From Nocardia colli (GTDB lineage Bacteria; Actinomycetota; Actinomycetes; Mycobacteriales; Mycobacteriaceae), in contig NZ_VXLC01000012.1 in NCBI RefSeq assembly GCF_008704205.1, positions 124,001 through 188,000 on the forward strand: a DNA stretch of 64,000 bases. The letters are read 5' to 3'. The notes under the pieces were generated by a model. That model worked only from the letters and a program-made list of their open reading frames with translations. It was not told where the DNA came from and did no database searches. Made by a program: the position numbers and the translations under genes. The stretch's first letter is position 1. Each line of letters starts with the position of its first letter. Below, piece after piece: positions 27,702-35,516 of this stretch.

Positions 27702-27744
27702 ACGCAACCGTAGCAATTGCCTGCAATGAATACAACGGTTGCGT
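27702..27744. promoter_or_regulatory. Inverted-repeat operator between DUF2236 copy 1 and TetR
   Basis: ACGCAACCGT (27702-27711) and ACGGTTGCGT (27735-27744) are exact reverse complements flanking a central GCAATTGC palindrome (27713-27720). Both outer arms are preceded by AATACA. It lies midway between the divergent starts, so the TetR product probably binds here and controls both genes. Confidence 0.65.
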
Positions 27745-27817
27745 AGCATTTGTGTCCGGAAGGATTCGGGTTCGAGCCCGGATGCTGTCAGGATGGACCG
27801 ATGGAGGTGCAACGGCA

Positions 27818-28471
27818 GTGACCACATCGCGCACCGCGGCGGACCGGCCGCGCCGGCGCTATGCGCCACGCCTGCCGCCGGAGCAGCGCCGGGCCCAGCT
27901 GCTCGACGCCGCGTTCACGGTGCTGAGCCGGGTGGAGCTGCACGAGCTGAGCATGGAGGCGGTCGCCCAGGAGGCGGGCGTCGGCAAGCCGGTGCTCTAC
28001 ACCGTGTTCAAGACCCGCGCGGAACTTGTTGCGGCGCTGCTGGAACGCGAGCGCGAGCGCGGCCTCGAGCAGGTCGCCGATACCCTGCCGACCGACCTGA
28101 TGGGCGCCGACCCGGTGGTCGCCGCCTCGGCCACGGTCGAGGCGTTCGTCGGTGTGGCACTGGAGAATCCGACCCGCTGGCGACTGATCCTCGCCGGACC
28201 GGGCAACGCCCCCGACGAATACCGGGAGGCACTGCGCCATTCGCGCGCGGGCATCTTCGATCAGGCCGAAGCGCTGGTCCGGATCGGCACCGCGCTCGAA
28301 CCCCGATGGGCCGGAGTGGATTCCGCGCTGCTCACCAACTCGCTGCTCCAGGTCGCCGAGATGCTCGGCCGGCTGGCGGTCAGCGAGCCCGACGAATACC
28401 CCCGCGAACGCCTCCAGGGCTTCGTCCACGCCATCGTCGGCCTACTGGTCGGCGCCCCGCCCGCCGACTGA
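27818..28471 (+). CDS. TetR-family regulator divergent from DUF2236 copy 1
   Basis: A 217-residue TetR-type repressor: N-terminal HTH (RRAQLLDAAFTVLSRVELHELSMEAVAQEAGVGKPVLYTVFKTRAELV split over about residues 22-70) and an all-helical ligand domain. GTG 27818 follows GGAGGT at 27803-27808. A 14-residue basic N-terminal arm precedes the HTH. It probably represses itself and the divergent oxygenase-like gene through the 27702-27744 repeat. Confidence 0.88.
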   Translation: MTTSRTAADRPRRRYAPRLPPEQRRAQLLDAAFTVLSRVELHELSMEAVAQEAGVGKPVLYTVFKTRAELVAALLERERERGLEQVADTLPTDLMGADPVVAASATVEAFVGVALENPTRWRLILAGPGNAPDEYREALRHSRAGIFDQAEALVRIGTALEPRWAGVDSALLTNSLLQVAEMLGRLAVSEPDEYPRERLQGFVHAIVGLLVGAPPAD

Positions 28472-28475
28472 TCAC

Positions 28476-28690
28476 GCGCACCAATTCGCACGCCGCGCAC
28501 ATGATCGCCAGCAGTTTTGGACGCAACTCGCGAATCGATGCGCAGCAGCCGAAATGTTGCGCGGCAGGTAGCTACCGCACGCCGCGCGTCAATTCGCTCG
28601 CCGCGAGTGGAATCGCCAGTGGTTTTGGGCGCTGCGCGACAATCGGTGCGCGGCACTTGAACCTCTGCGCGGGGAAAGCTGTTGCGTCCG
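28476..28690. repeat. Two imperfect tandem copies of a 108-base unit
   Basis: CAATTCGC...CGCCGCG...ATCGCCAG..GTTTTGG.CGC starts at 28482 and recurs at 28590, a period of 108 bases, with many point differences. 108 is a multiple of three, and on the minus strand both copies read with similar residues (for example RVASKTAGDHVRG and RAAPKTTGDSTRG), but there is no start or ribosome binding site. It fills the space between the TetR gene and the end of metX. The origin is unknown. Confidence 0.6.
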
Positions 28691-28698
28691 AGGTGGGT

Positions 28699-29859
28699 TC
28701 AGCTGGTGGGTTGACGGCTCTGCTGAGCCAGCCGCATGGTCTCGGTCAGCAGTTTGGACACAGCCGCGGCTTCGGTGAGGAACCCGTCGTGTCCGTCCCG
28801 CGAGTGCACGACCTCGAGCCCGTCGCACCCCGGCAGCCCCTCGGCCAGTTCCTGCTGCGTGCGCAGCGGATACAGCCGATCCGAGTCGACCCCGCCGACC
28901 ACGCACGGCACCGGCGTAGCGGCCAGCGCCGCCCGCACTCCGCCGCGGCCACGCCCGATGTCGTGCCGGTTCATCGCCTCGGTCAGCAGCACGTAGGTGC
29001 CGGGATCGAACCGCCCGCACAGCTTGTCGGCCTGATGATCCAGGTAGCTCTGCACCGCGTACCGGCCGCCGCGCCACGGATCCTCGGCGCCCTGCGCGCC
29101 GTTCTCGAACCGGTGATCCAGCTCGTCCTCGGTGCGATAGGTCAGGTGCGCGATGCGCCGGGCGATGCCCATGCCGGTCATCGGCGCGCGGTCGGTGTCG
29201 TGATAATCGCCGCCCTGCCAGTCCGGATCGGCCTTGATCGCGGCGATCTGGGTGGTCTGGGTGCCGATCTGATCGGCGGTGGCGCGCGCGCCGACGGCCA
29301 GCACCAGCGCGGAGCCGACCCGGTCCGGCGCGCCGACCATCCACTCCAGCACCCGCATGCCGCCCATCGACCCGCCGACCACGGCGGCCAGCCGCTCGAT
29401 GCCGAGCCGGTCCATCAGCGCCGCCTCGGCCGCCACCTGGTCCCGGATGGAGATCTCCGGAAACCGTGCGCCCCAGGGCTTTCCGTCCGGCGCCAGGGTC
29501 GACGGCCCGGTGCTGCCCTGGCAGCCGCCGAGCACGTTCGTCGCGATCACACACCACTCGTCGGTGTCGAGCGGACAGCCCGGTCCGACCATCCCGTCCC
29601 ACCAGCCGGGCAGCGGGTGGATGTCGTCGGGGTGGCCGACCACGTGCGAGTCACCGGTCAGCGCGTGCTCGACCAGCACCACGTTGTCCAGCGTGGGGGA
29701 GAGCTCGCCCCAGCGCTGCACCGCGAGGTGCACCTGCGGGATGACCGCGCCGCTCTCCAGCTTGACGTCCCCGATGGCGATGATGCCGAGCCGCCCGTCC
29801 GGGGGTGGCAGGGCCACCCCGGACGAACGGGCGAAACTCGGTTCGGTACTCAAGGTCAC
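28699..29859 (-). CDS. metX: Homoserine O-acetyltransferase MetX
   Basis: A 386-residue alpha/beta-hydrolase-fold acyltransferase that acetylates L-homoserine with acetyl-CoA, the first committed step of methionine synthesis. Family motifs: the oxyanion HALTGDSHV, NVLGGCQGSTGPSTL, the nucleophile elbow GGSMGGMRVLEW (Ser), Asp in GVDSDRLYP and His in SRDGHDGFLTE. GTG 29859 overlaps the metY stop by four bases, so metY-metX is one translationally coupled operon under the SAM-IV riboswitch at 31282-31400. M. tuberculosis has the same pair (metC, metA) beside icd1. Confidence 0.96.
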   Translation of the reverse strand: MTLSTEPSFARSSGVALPPPDGRLGIIAIGDVKLESGAVIPQVHLAVQRWGELSPTLDNVVLVEHALTGDSHVVGHPDDIHPLPGWWDGMVGPGCPLDTDEWCVIATNVLGGCQGSTGPSTLAPDGKPWGARFPEISIRDQVAAEAALMDRLGIERLAAVVGGSMGGMRVLEWMVGAPDRVGSALVLAVGARATADQIGTQTTQIAAIKADPDWQGGDYHDTDRAPMTGMGIARRIAHLTYRTEDELDHRFENGAQGAEDPWRGGRYAVQSYLDHQADKLCGRFDPGTYVLLTEAMNRHDIGRGRGGVRAALAATPVPCVVGGVDSDRLYPLRTQQELAEGLPGCDGLEVVHSRDGHDGFLTEAAAVSKLLTETMRLAQQSRQPTS

Positions 29860-31193
29860 GTCGCCGCCGCCGCGAAACCGGCACGCAGGTCGCTCAGGAT
29901 GTCCTCGATTCCCTCGATGCCCACCGCCAGACGGACCAGACCCGGGGTGACGCCGGCGAGCAGTTGCTCTTCGGGTGTCAGCTGCGAGTGTGTGGTCGAC
30001 GCGGGGTGAATCACGAGAGAGCGCACATCTCCGATGTTAGCCACATGGCTGTGCAGGGCTAATCCGTCCACGAACTTCTTGCCCGCATCGACACCACCGC
30101 GCAGCTCGAAGGCGACGATCGCGCCGGGCCCCTTCGGCGCCAGCTGCTGCGCGCGCTCGTACCACGGCGAGTCCGGCAGACCGGCGTAGATCACCTTGGT
30201 GACGTCGGGCTGCTGGGTCAGGAATTCGGCGACCGCCTTGGCGTTGGCCACGTGCCGCTCGACCCGCAGGCTGAGCGTCTCGATGCCCTGGCTGATCAGG
30301 AACGCGTTGAACGGCGAGATCGCCGAACCGAGGTCGCGCAGCAACTGCACGCGCGCCTTGAGCGCGAACGCGGGCGCGCCGAGATCGGCGAACACCGCAC
30401 CGTGGTAGCTCGGGTCCGGGGTGGTGAAACCGGGGAAGCGCGGCTGGCCCTGCGCGTCGGTCACCGTCCAGTCGAAGTTGCCGCCGTCGACGATCACGCC
30501 GGCCACCGCCGAGCCGTGCCCGCCGAGGTACTTGGTCGCCGAGTGCACGACGATGTCCGCGCCGTGCGCCAGCGGCTGGATCAGGTACGGGGTGGCCACC
30601 GTGTTGTCCACGATGAGCGGCAGCCCGGCCTCGTGGGCGATAGCGGAGATGCCGGGGATGTCGAAGATGGCGCTGCTCGGGTTGGCGATGGTCTCGCCGT
30701 AGAACGCCTTGGTGTTCGGGCGGATCGCGGCCCGCCACTGGTCCAGGTCGTCGGGATCGTCGACGAAGGACACCTCGATGCCGAGCTTGGGCAGCGAGTA
30801 GTGGAAGAGGTTGTAGGTGCCGCCGTAGAGGTGCGGGCTGGACACGATGTGGTCGCCCGAGGACGCCAGGTTCAGGATCGCGAAGGTCTCCGCGGCCTGG
30901 CCGGAGGCCAGCAGCAGGGCCGCGACACCGCCCTCGAGCGCGGCGACGCGCTGCTCGACCACGTCCTGGGTCGGGTTCATGATCCGGGTGTAGATGTTGC
31001 CCGGCTCGGCGAGCCCGAACAGCGCCGCGGCGTGATCGGTGTCGCGGAAGGCGTACGAGGTGGTCTGGTAGATGGGCAGGGCCCGGGCGCCGGTGGTGCT
31101 GTCGGGGGCCTGGCCCGCGTGCACCTGCTTGGTCTCGAAGGACCACTGCGCGGTGGGATCGACGTCGGCCGCGGACACGGTGGAATCACTCAT
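29856..31193 (-). CDS. metY: O-acetylhomoserine sulfhydrylase MetY
   Basis: A 445-residue PLP enzyme of the Cys/Met metabolism family that converts O-acetylhomoserine and sulfide to homocysteine. Conserved elements: FETKQVHAGQAPDSTTGARA, YTRIMNPTQDVVEQRVAALEGG, DNTVATPYLIQPLAHGADI and the PLP lysine in HSATKYLGGHG; the C-terminal SHVANIGDVRSLVIHPASTTHSQL is typical of MetY rather than MetB/MetC. It is the first gene of the operon, followed by metX with a four-base overlap. Control is by the upstream SAM-IV riboswitch; high SAM should switch the operon off. Confidence 0.96.
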   Translation of the reverse strand: MSDSTVSAADVDPTAQWSFETKQVHAGQAPDSTTGARALPIYQTTSYAFRDTDHAAALFGLAEPGNIYTRIMNPTQDVVEQRVAALEGGVAALLLASGQAAETFAILNLASSGDHIVSSPHLYGGTYNLFHYSLPKLGIEVSFVDDPDDLDQWRAAIRPNTKAFYGETIANPSSAIFDIPGISAIAHEAGLPLIVDNTVATPYLIQPLAHGADIVVHSATKYLGGHGSAVAGVIVDGGNFDWTVTDAQGQPRFPGFTTPDPSYHGAVFADLGAPAFALKARVQLLRDLGSAISPFNAFLISQGIETLSLRVERHVANAKAVAEFLTQQPDVTKVIYAGLPDSPWYERAQQLAPKGPGAIVAFELRGGVDAGKKFVDGLALHSHVANIGDVRSLVIHPASTTHSQLTPEEQLLAGVTPGLVRLAVGIEGIEDILSDLRAGFAAAAT

Positions 31194-31281
31194 GAGCTTT
31201 GCTCCAATGAAAAGGGTTGTTCGCCAGAACTACGGGGGTTATCGGGATTTGGGCGAAGTACAACAACACATTTCGGGAACC

Positions 31282-31400
31282 TCCTGAAAGCGCGCTTGCT
31301 CTCGACCTTCGAGAGCCCGGTCATCACCCGGAGCACCCCACCGCTGCTGGAGGGTTGCCGTCCAGCAAGCCGGGGCTTCGCGCTGGCACTCATGACCTGA
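31282..31400 (-). ncRNA. SAM-IV riboswitch in the metYX leader
   Basis: On the minus strand the leader begins GGTCATGAGTGCCAGCG, continues with AAGCCCCGGCTTGCTGG, CGGCAACCCTCC, CGGTGGGGTGC and CCGGGTGATGACC, then a further hairpin (GGCTCTCGAAGGTCGAGAG) and GCAAGCGCGCTTTC. This order matches the SAM-IV class described from Actinomycetales, a SAM-I-like core with a different peripheral pseudoknot. It lies about 90 bases before metY. Binding of S-adenosylmethionine should reduce expression of methionine synthesis genes. Class assignment is from memory of the consensus; a covariance-model scan would settle it. Confidence 0.9.
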
Positions 31401-31404
31401 GGGC

Positions 31405-31410
31405 ATCATA
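31405..31410 (-). promoter_or_regulatory. -10 box of the metYX transcript
   Basis: On the minus strand TATGAT lies seven bases before the first bases of the riboswitch (GGTCATGAG at about 31398), so transcription begins essentially at the aptamer. Confidence 0.6.
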
Positions 31411-31448
31411 ACCGGCTGCCCCGCGACAGCCGAAACCTATCCGCGAAC

Positions 31449-32156
31449 TCAGCCGGAAGCGCTGGTCCGCGCGCCGCCGCAGACCCGGACGAACTCGTCG
31501 AACGCCGCGCAGAACGAGTTGCGGCCTGCGGTCGCGGCCTCGTGCAGATCCTCGTAGTCGAACATGCTCTCCCCGCACTCCATCGCGAGATGGGCGATGA
31601 GCTGCCAGGAGCCGAGGACCAGCCGTACCGGCAGTGCGCAGGGCGTGGTGCCCATTCGTTCGGCGACCACCGCGGCGATGGCGATGTTCTTGTTGTCCGC
31701 GTGCTCGAGGCTGCGCGCGCTGACCGCCGGACTGCTGCGCACGATCCGCTGCATCTGCTGGAACTGCCGGAACGAGATCGGCCCGCCGCGGGGTTCGTTC
31801 GCAGCCTGGTCGACCACCCGCAAGAACGCCGTACGCAGTGATTCCAGTTCGTTGTCGGTGACCGGCAGTTCGCGCAGCGTCTGCGCCACGGCCTGACCGA
31901 AGTCCTGCACCGGCCCGAGGACGATGTCCTCTTTGCTGTCGAAGTATCGGTTGATCGTGCGCGGCGAGACGTCCGCGGCGTGGGCGATCTGTTCGACCGT
32001 CGTCGCGTCGAAACCCTGTGTGTCGCACAGGTTCAGCCCGACCTCGATGATCCGCAACCGGGTCTGCTGCTTCTTGCGTTCGCGCAGGCCGGGATGTGCG
32101 TTCGCGGGGGGCTCCGCTGCGGCACTCGCGCCCGTCGGCGTCGGTGACTCGAGCAT
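31449..32156 (-). CDS. TetR-family regulator of the divergent MFS exporter
   Basis: A 235-residue TetR-type regulator with HTH at about residues 30-75 (RLRIIEVGLNLCDTQGFDATTVEQIAHAADVSPRTINRYFDSKEDIV, here split in reading) and a helical effector domain. ATG 32156 is favoured over GTG 32162 because TAGGGT on the minus strand (32163-32168) predicts transcription starting at that ATG. It is divergent from the DHA2 transporter at 32290, and the region between holds three AAATGTCG half-sites. Control of the exporter in response to a toxic compound is the likely role. Confidence 0.88.
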   Translation of the reverse strand: MLESPTPTGASAAAEPPANAHPGLRERKKQQTRLRIIEVGLNLCDTQGFDATTVEQIAHAADVSPRTINRYFDSKEDIVLGPVQDFGQAVAQTLRELPVTDNELESLRTAFLRVVDQAANEPRGGPISFRQFQQMQRIVRSSPAVSARSLEHADNKNIAIAAVVAERMGTTPCALPVRLVLGSWQLIAHLAMECGESMFDYEDLHEAATAGRNSFCAAFDEFVRVCGGARTSASG

Positions 32157-32162
32157 GTTCAC

Positions 32163-32168
32163 ACCCTA
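32163..32168 (-). promoter_or_regulatory. -10 box of the TetR gene (leaderless)
   Basis: TAGGGT on the minus strand ends seven bases before ATG 32156, making the ATG the expected first transcribed triplet. Confidence 0.5.
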
Positions 32169-32201
32169 TCGCAACCCAGTGTTTTCGTGTCTTTAACCGC
32201 C

Positions 32202-32243
32202 AAATGTCGTGTTGCGACATTTTGCTCTTGACGCCAAATGTCG
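32202..32243. promoter_or_regulatory. Operator with three AAATGTCG half-sites between TetR and MFS genes
   Basis: AAATGTCG (32202-32209) and CGACATTT (32215-32222) form a perfect palindrome with a five-base spacer; a third AAATGTCG is at 32236-32243. The third copy sits just after a TTGACG -35 element (32228-32233), within the spacer of the probable MFS promoter, so the TetR product would block that promoter. Confidence 0.65.
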
Positions 32244-32289
32244 CTTACTGACAGGATAGCCACCGAGTTCGAACGAAGAGGAGATGACC

Positions 32290-33786
32290 GTGACCGACAC
32301 TGCGCAAGCGGTAGAAGTTCCCCAGAAACAAGGCAGTTCGGCACGCTGGTTCGCCCTCGGCGTGATCGCATTGGCCCAGCTCATGGTGGTGCTGGATGCC
32401 ACAATCGTGACCATCTCGCTGCCCTTCGCCCAGGCTGATCTCGGCATCAGCGACGGCAACAAGCAGTGGATGCTGACCGCTTACACGCTGATCTTCGGCG
32501 GCCTGCTGCTGCTCGGCGGGCGGCTGGCCGACTACCTCGGCCGACGCCGGATGTTCATCGTCGGACTGATCGGCTTCGCCGGTGCGTCGGCACTTGCCGG
32601 TCTGGCGCAGAACGGCGCGGAGATGTTCGCCGGGCGTGCGCTGCAAGGCGCGTTCGCGGCCTTGCTCGCCCCCGCGGCGTTGTCGCTGTTGTCGGTGACC
32701 TTCACCGAGGCGCGCGAGCGGGCCACCGCGTTCGGCGTGTTCGCCGGCATCTCCGCCGGTGGCGCCGCGCTCGGCCTGATCGCCGGCGGCGCGCTCACCG
32801 AGTACGCCTCGTGGCGCTGGTGCCTGCTGGTGAACACCCCGATCGCGCTGCTCGCCCTGGTCGGCGCGCTGGCCTGGGTGGTCAAGGACGTGCCTGCCCC
32901 GCGGACCGGCGGCTACGACGTGCCCGGCGCGGTCACCGTGACGCTCGGCCTGATCTCGATCGTCTACGGCTTCAGCCGCGCGGCCGAGGACGGCTGGCTC
33001 TCCGGCAGCACCCTGGGCCTGCTCATCGCCGGCGCCGCGCTGCTGATCGCCTTCGTCGTGATCGAACGGCGCTCGGCCAATCCGCTGCTGCCGCTGCACA
33101 TTCCGGGTGAGATCAACCGGGGCGGCGCGTTCCTGGCGGCGTTGCTCGTGCCGATCGCCATGTTCGCGATGTTCCTGTTCCTGAGCTACTACTTCCAGAT
33201 CACCCTTGGCTACTCCTCGCTCAAGGCCGGCTTCGCGTTCCTGCCCTTCCCGGCCGGCATCGCGATCTCCGCGGGCATCACCAGTGCGCTGCTGCCGAAG
33301 CTCGGCCCGCGGCCGCTGATGGTGGCCGGCGCTGTGCTCGGCGTGCTCGGCCTGCTGTGGCTGGCCCAGCTCGGCTTCGGCGACAGCTACGCCGCCAGCG
33401 TGCTGCCGGCGCAGGTGCTGATCGCACTGGGCATGGGTCCGCTGTTCGTCGGCATGCAGACCGTCGCGCTGCACCAGGTCGAGGAGGCGGACTCCGGCGT
33501 GGCCAGTGCGCTACTGAACGCGGCCCAGCAGGTCGGTGGCGCGGTCGGCACGGCCTTGCTGACCACCATCTCGGTGCAGACCGCCAAGTCCTACGCGGAG
33601 AGCCACGCGACGATCGACAACCTGATCGCCCGCGCCTCGATCCACAGTTACGACGTGGCGTTCTACGTCGGCGCCGGATTCTTCCTGGCCGCCGTTCCGG
33701 TGATCGCGTTCATGATCAGGGACCGGCCGGAGAACCTGATCGAAGGTTCCGAGGACGGGGCGCGCCCGGTGCACGTCGGCGTCTGA
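32290..33786 (+). CDS. MFS transporter, DHA2/EmrB-QacA drug-efflux type
   Basis: A 498-residue membrane transporter with 13-14 predicted helices. Motif C/D elements of drug:H+ antiporters are visible: LMVVLDATIVTISLP in helix 1, the loop GGRLADYLGRRRMF after helix 2, and GISAGGAALGLIAGGALTE in helix 5. It probably exports hydrophobic toxic compounds. GTG 32290 is preferred because GAGGAG ends six bases before it; ATG 32284 would directly abut the Shine-Dalgarno. It is divergent from a TetR gene with shared operator sites, and a strong hairpin follows the stop. Confidence 0.9.
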   Translation: MTDTAQAVEVPQKQGSSARWFALGVIALAQLMVVLDATIVTISLPFAQADLGISDGNKQWMLTAYTLIFGGLLLLGGRLADYLGRRRMFIVGLIGFAGASALAGLAQNGAEMFAGRALQGAFAALLAPAALSLLSVTFTEARERATAFGVFAGISAGGAALGLIAGGALTEYASWRWCLLVNTPIALLALVGALAWVVKDVPAPRTGGYDVPGAVTVTLGLISIVYGFSRAAEDGWLSGSTLGLLIAGAALLIAFVVIERRSANPLLPLHIPGEINRGGAFLAALLVPIAMFAMFLFLSYYFQITLGYSSLKAGFAFLPFPAGIAISAGITSALLPKLGPRPLMVAGAVLGVLGLLWLAQLGFGDSYAASVLPAQVLIALGMGPLFVGMQTVALHQVEEADSGVASALLNAAQQVGGAVGTALLTTISVQTAKSYAESHATIDNLIARASIHSYDVAFYVGAGFFLAAVPVIAFMIRDRPENLIEGSEDGARPVHVGV

Positions 33787-33803
33787 TATTTCCGCGAAAT
33801 ACC

Positions 33804-33846
33804 CCTCGGTCCGCGTATCGCCAGCTCGGCGATGCGCGGACCGAGG
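33804..33846. terminator. Hairpin terminator after the MFS gene
   Basis: A 19-bp stem with one G-U pair: arms 33804-33822 (CCTCGGTCCGCGTATCGCC) and 33828-33846 with the five-base loop AGCTC. It lies 18 bases after the MFS stop; there is no T-run. Confidence 0.75.
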
Positions 33847-33880
33847 TCGTTGGGCGTGGCGAACGACGAATTGCGGAATG

Positions 33881-33898
33881 ACCTACCAGTCAGTAAGT
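33881..33898. promoter_or_regulatory. Imperfect palindrome, possible TetR-type operator upstream of icd
   Basis: ACCTACCAGTCAGTAAGT has ACyTAC/GTArGT outer arms and resembles TetR-family operators, including the palindrome at 18410-18429. No adjacent regulator explains it. Confidence 0.35.
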
Positions 33899-34093
33899 TC
33901 GTGGGGTTTCTCACTCGGGGGGCTGCCCGCACACCACGATCATCGGCAGCAGTACGCTTGTCTTGTTTGCACCACACGTCTCGCGGACAACGCGGGGCAT
34001 ATACGTTGTCTGTTGGAACAGCTGGGGTCCGCTCACAAGCGTGTTCACCTGGCCGTGCAATGAGGGCACCATCCTAGGAGGACACGAAGATCC

Positions 34094-35311
34094 ATGTCCA
34101 AAATCAAGGTTGAAGGTACCGTCGTCGAACTCGACGGCGACGAGATGACCCGGATCATCTGGCAGTTCATCAAGGACAAGCTGATCCACCCGTACCTCGA
34201 TGTGAATCTCGAGTACTACGACCTGGGCATCGAATACCGGGATAAGACGGACGATCAGGTCACCGTCGACGCGGCCGAGGCGATCAAGCGCCACGGCGTC
34301 GGCGTCAAGTGCGCCACCATCACGCCGGACGAGGCGCGCGTCGAGGAATTCGGCCTGAAGAAGATGTGGCGGTCGCCCAACGGCACCATCCGCAACATTC
34401 TCGGCGGCACCATTTTCCGTGCGCCGATCATTATCTCCAACGTTCCGCGCCTGGTGCCCGGCTGGACCAAGCCGATCATCATCGGCAGGCACGCGTTCGG
34501 CGACCAGTACCGCGCCACCGACTTCAAGGTGTATCAGGCCGGCTCGGTCACCATCACCTTCACGCCGGAGGACGGCAGCGAGCCGATCCATCACGAGGTC
34601 GTGAAGATGCCCGAAGACGGCGGCGTCGTCATGGGCATGTACAACTTCAAGGCTTCGATCATCGATTTCGCGCGGGCCTCGTTCAACTACGGCCTGCAGC
34701 AGAACTACCCGGTGTATCTGTCCACGAAGAACACCATCCTCAAGGCCTACGACGGCATGTTCAAGGACACCTTCCAGGAGGTGTTCGATGCCGAGTTCAA
34801 GACCCAGTTCGACGCGGCGGGCCTGACCTACGAGCACCGCCTGATCGACGACATGGTCGCCTCCTCGATGAAGTGGGAGGGCGGCTACGTCTGGGCCTGT
34901 AAGAACTACGACGGTGACGTGCAGTCCGACACCGTGGCGCAGGGCTTCGGCTCGCTCGGCCTGATGACGTCGGTGCTGCTGACCCCGGACGGCAAGACCT
35001 GTGAGGCGGAGGCCGCGCACGGCACCGTCACCCGGCACTACCGCCAGCATCAGCAGGGCAAGCCGACCTCCACCAACCCGATCGCGTCGATCTTCGCCTG
35101 GACGCGCGGGCTCGAGCACCGCGGCAAGCTGGACAACACCCCCGAGGTCATCGGCTTCGCGCAGACCCTCGAGGATGTCGTCATCAAGACCGTCGAAGGC
35201 GGCCAGATGACCAAGGACCTCGCCTCGCTCGTCGGCGGCGATCAGGGCTACCTGAGCACCGAGGAATTCCTCGGCGCCCTGGACGCCAACCTGGCCCGCG
35301 CTCTGCGCTGA
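34094..35311 (+). CDS. icd: NADP-dependent isocitrate dehydrogenase
   Basis: A 405-residue homodimeric isocitrate dehydrogenase of the eukaryote-like subfamily, oxidatively decarboxylating isocitrate to 2-oxoglutarate with NADP+. Signature stretches: VVELDGDEMTRIIWQFIKD at the start, KCATITPDEARVEEFGLK, WRSPNGTIRNILGGTIFR (substrate phosphate site), YEHRLIDDMVA and NYDGDVQSD (metal aspartates), EAAHGTVTRHYRQHQ. AGGAGGACACGAAGATCC precedes the ATG. The neighbourhood metY-metX-icd is shared with M. tuberculosis. Confidence 0.97.
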   Translation: MSKIKVEGTVVELDGDEMTRIIWQFIKDKLIHPYLDVNLEYYDLGIEYRDKTDDQVTVDAAEAIKRHGVGVKCATITPDEARVEEFGLKKMWRSPNGTIRNILGGTIFRAPIIISNVPRLVPGWTKPIIIGRHAFGDQYRATDFKVYQAGSVTITFTPEDGSEPIHHEVVKMPEDGGVVMGMYNFKASIIDFARASFNYGLQQNYPVYLSTKNTILKAYDGMFKDTFQEVFDAEFKTQFDAAGLTYEHRLIDDMVASSMKWEGGYVWACKNYDGDVQSDTVAQGFGSLGLMTSVLLTPDGKTCEAEAAHGTVTRHYRQHQQGKPTSTNPIASIFAWTRGLEHRGKLDNTPEVIGFAQTLEDVVIKTVEGGQMTKDLASLVGGDQGYLSTEEFLGALDANLARALR

Positions 35312-35467
35312 GCTCCTCCGCCTCTCCGCGACTTTTGCCGGTCGCGGGTGCCGCGAGATTTTCGTGGCGGGCTGCCGGTGACGGCATGGATGGGCGCTGG
35401 GCGTACCCGGTGAGTTACCCATGTTCGAGCGAAATCAGATGTCGCCCGGGCAGGCTGAAATGAACAA

Positions 35468-35512
35468 CGGGCACCCGCACCACATCGTGGTACGGGTGCC
35501 CGGACTGTTTTT
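35468..35512 (+). terminator. Rho-independent terminator downstream of icd
   Basis: CGGGCACCCG (35468-35477) and CGGGTGCCCG (35493-35502) form a 10-bp stem continued by ACCAC/GTGGT after one mismatch, with an ATC loop and GACTGTTTTT following. It is 157 bases beyond the icd stop and directly before the end of the convergent oxidoreductase gene. Confidence 0.75.
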
Positions 35513-35516
35513 CCGG

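Larger units (their letters stand above)
33787..34093. other. Intergenic region upstream of icd
   Basis: These 307 bases hold the MFS terminator hairpin (33804-33846), an imperfect palindrome at 33881-33898, and the icd ribosome binding site (CTAGGAGGACACG, about 34075-34087). A small open frame at 33878-34063 has no supporting feature. Confidence 0.5.

Noticed and set aside
28261..28656. A 131-residue minus-strand frame over the 108-base tandem repeat
   Set aside because: It runs into the TetR gene antisense, with no start signal; the repeat is kept as a repeat feature, not as a gene.
33878..34063. A 61-residue open frame upstream of icd
   Set aside because: No ribosome binding site, no recognisable features, and it overlaps regulatory-looking sequence and the icd leader.
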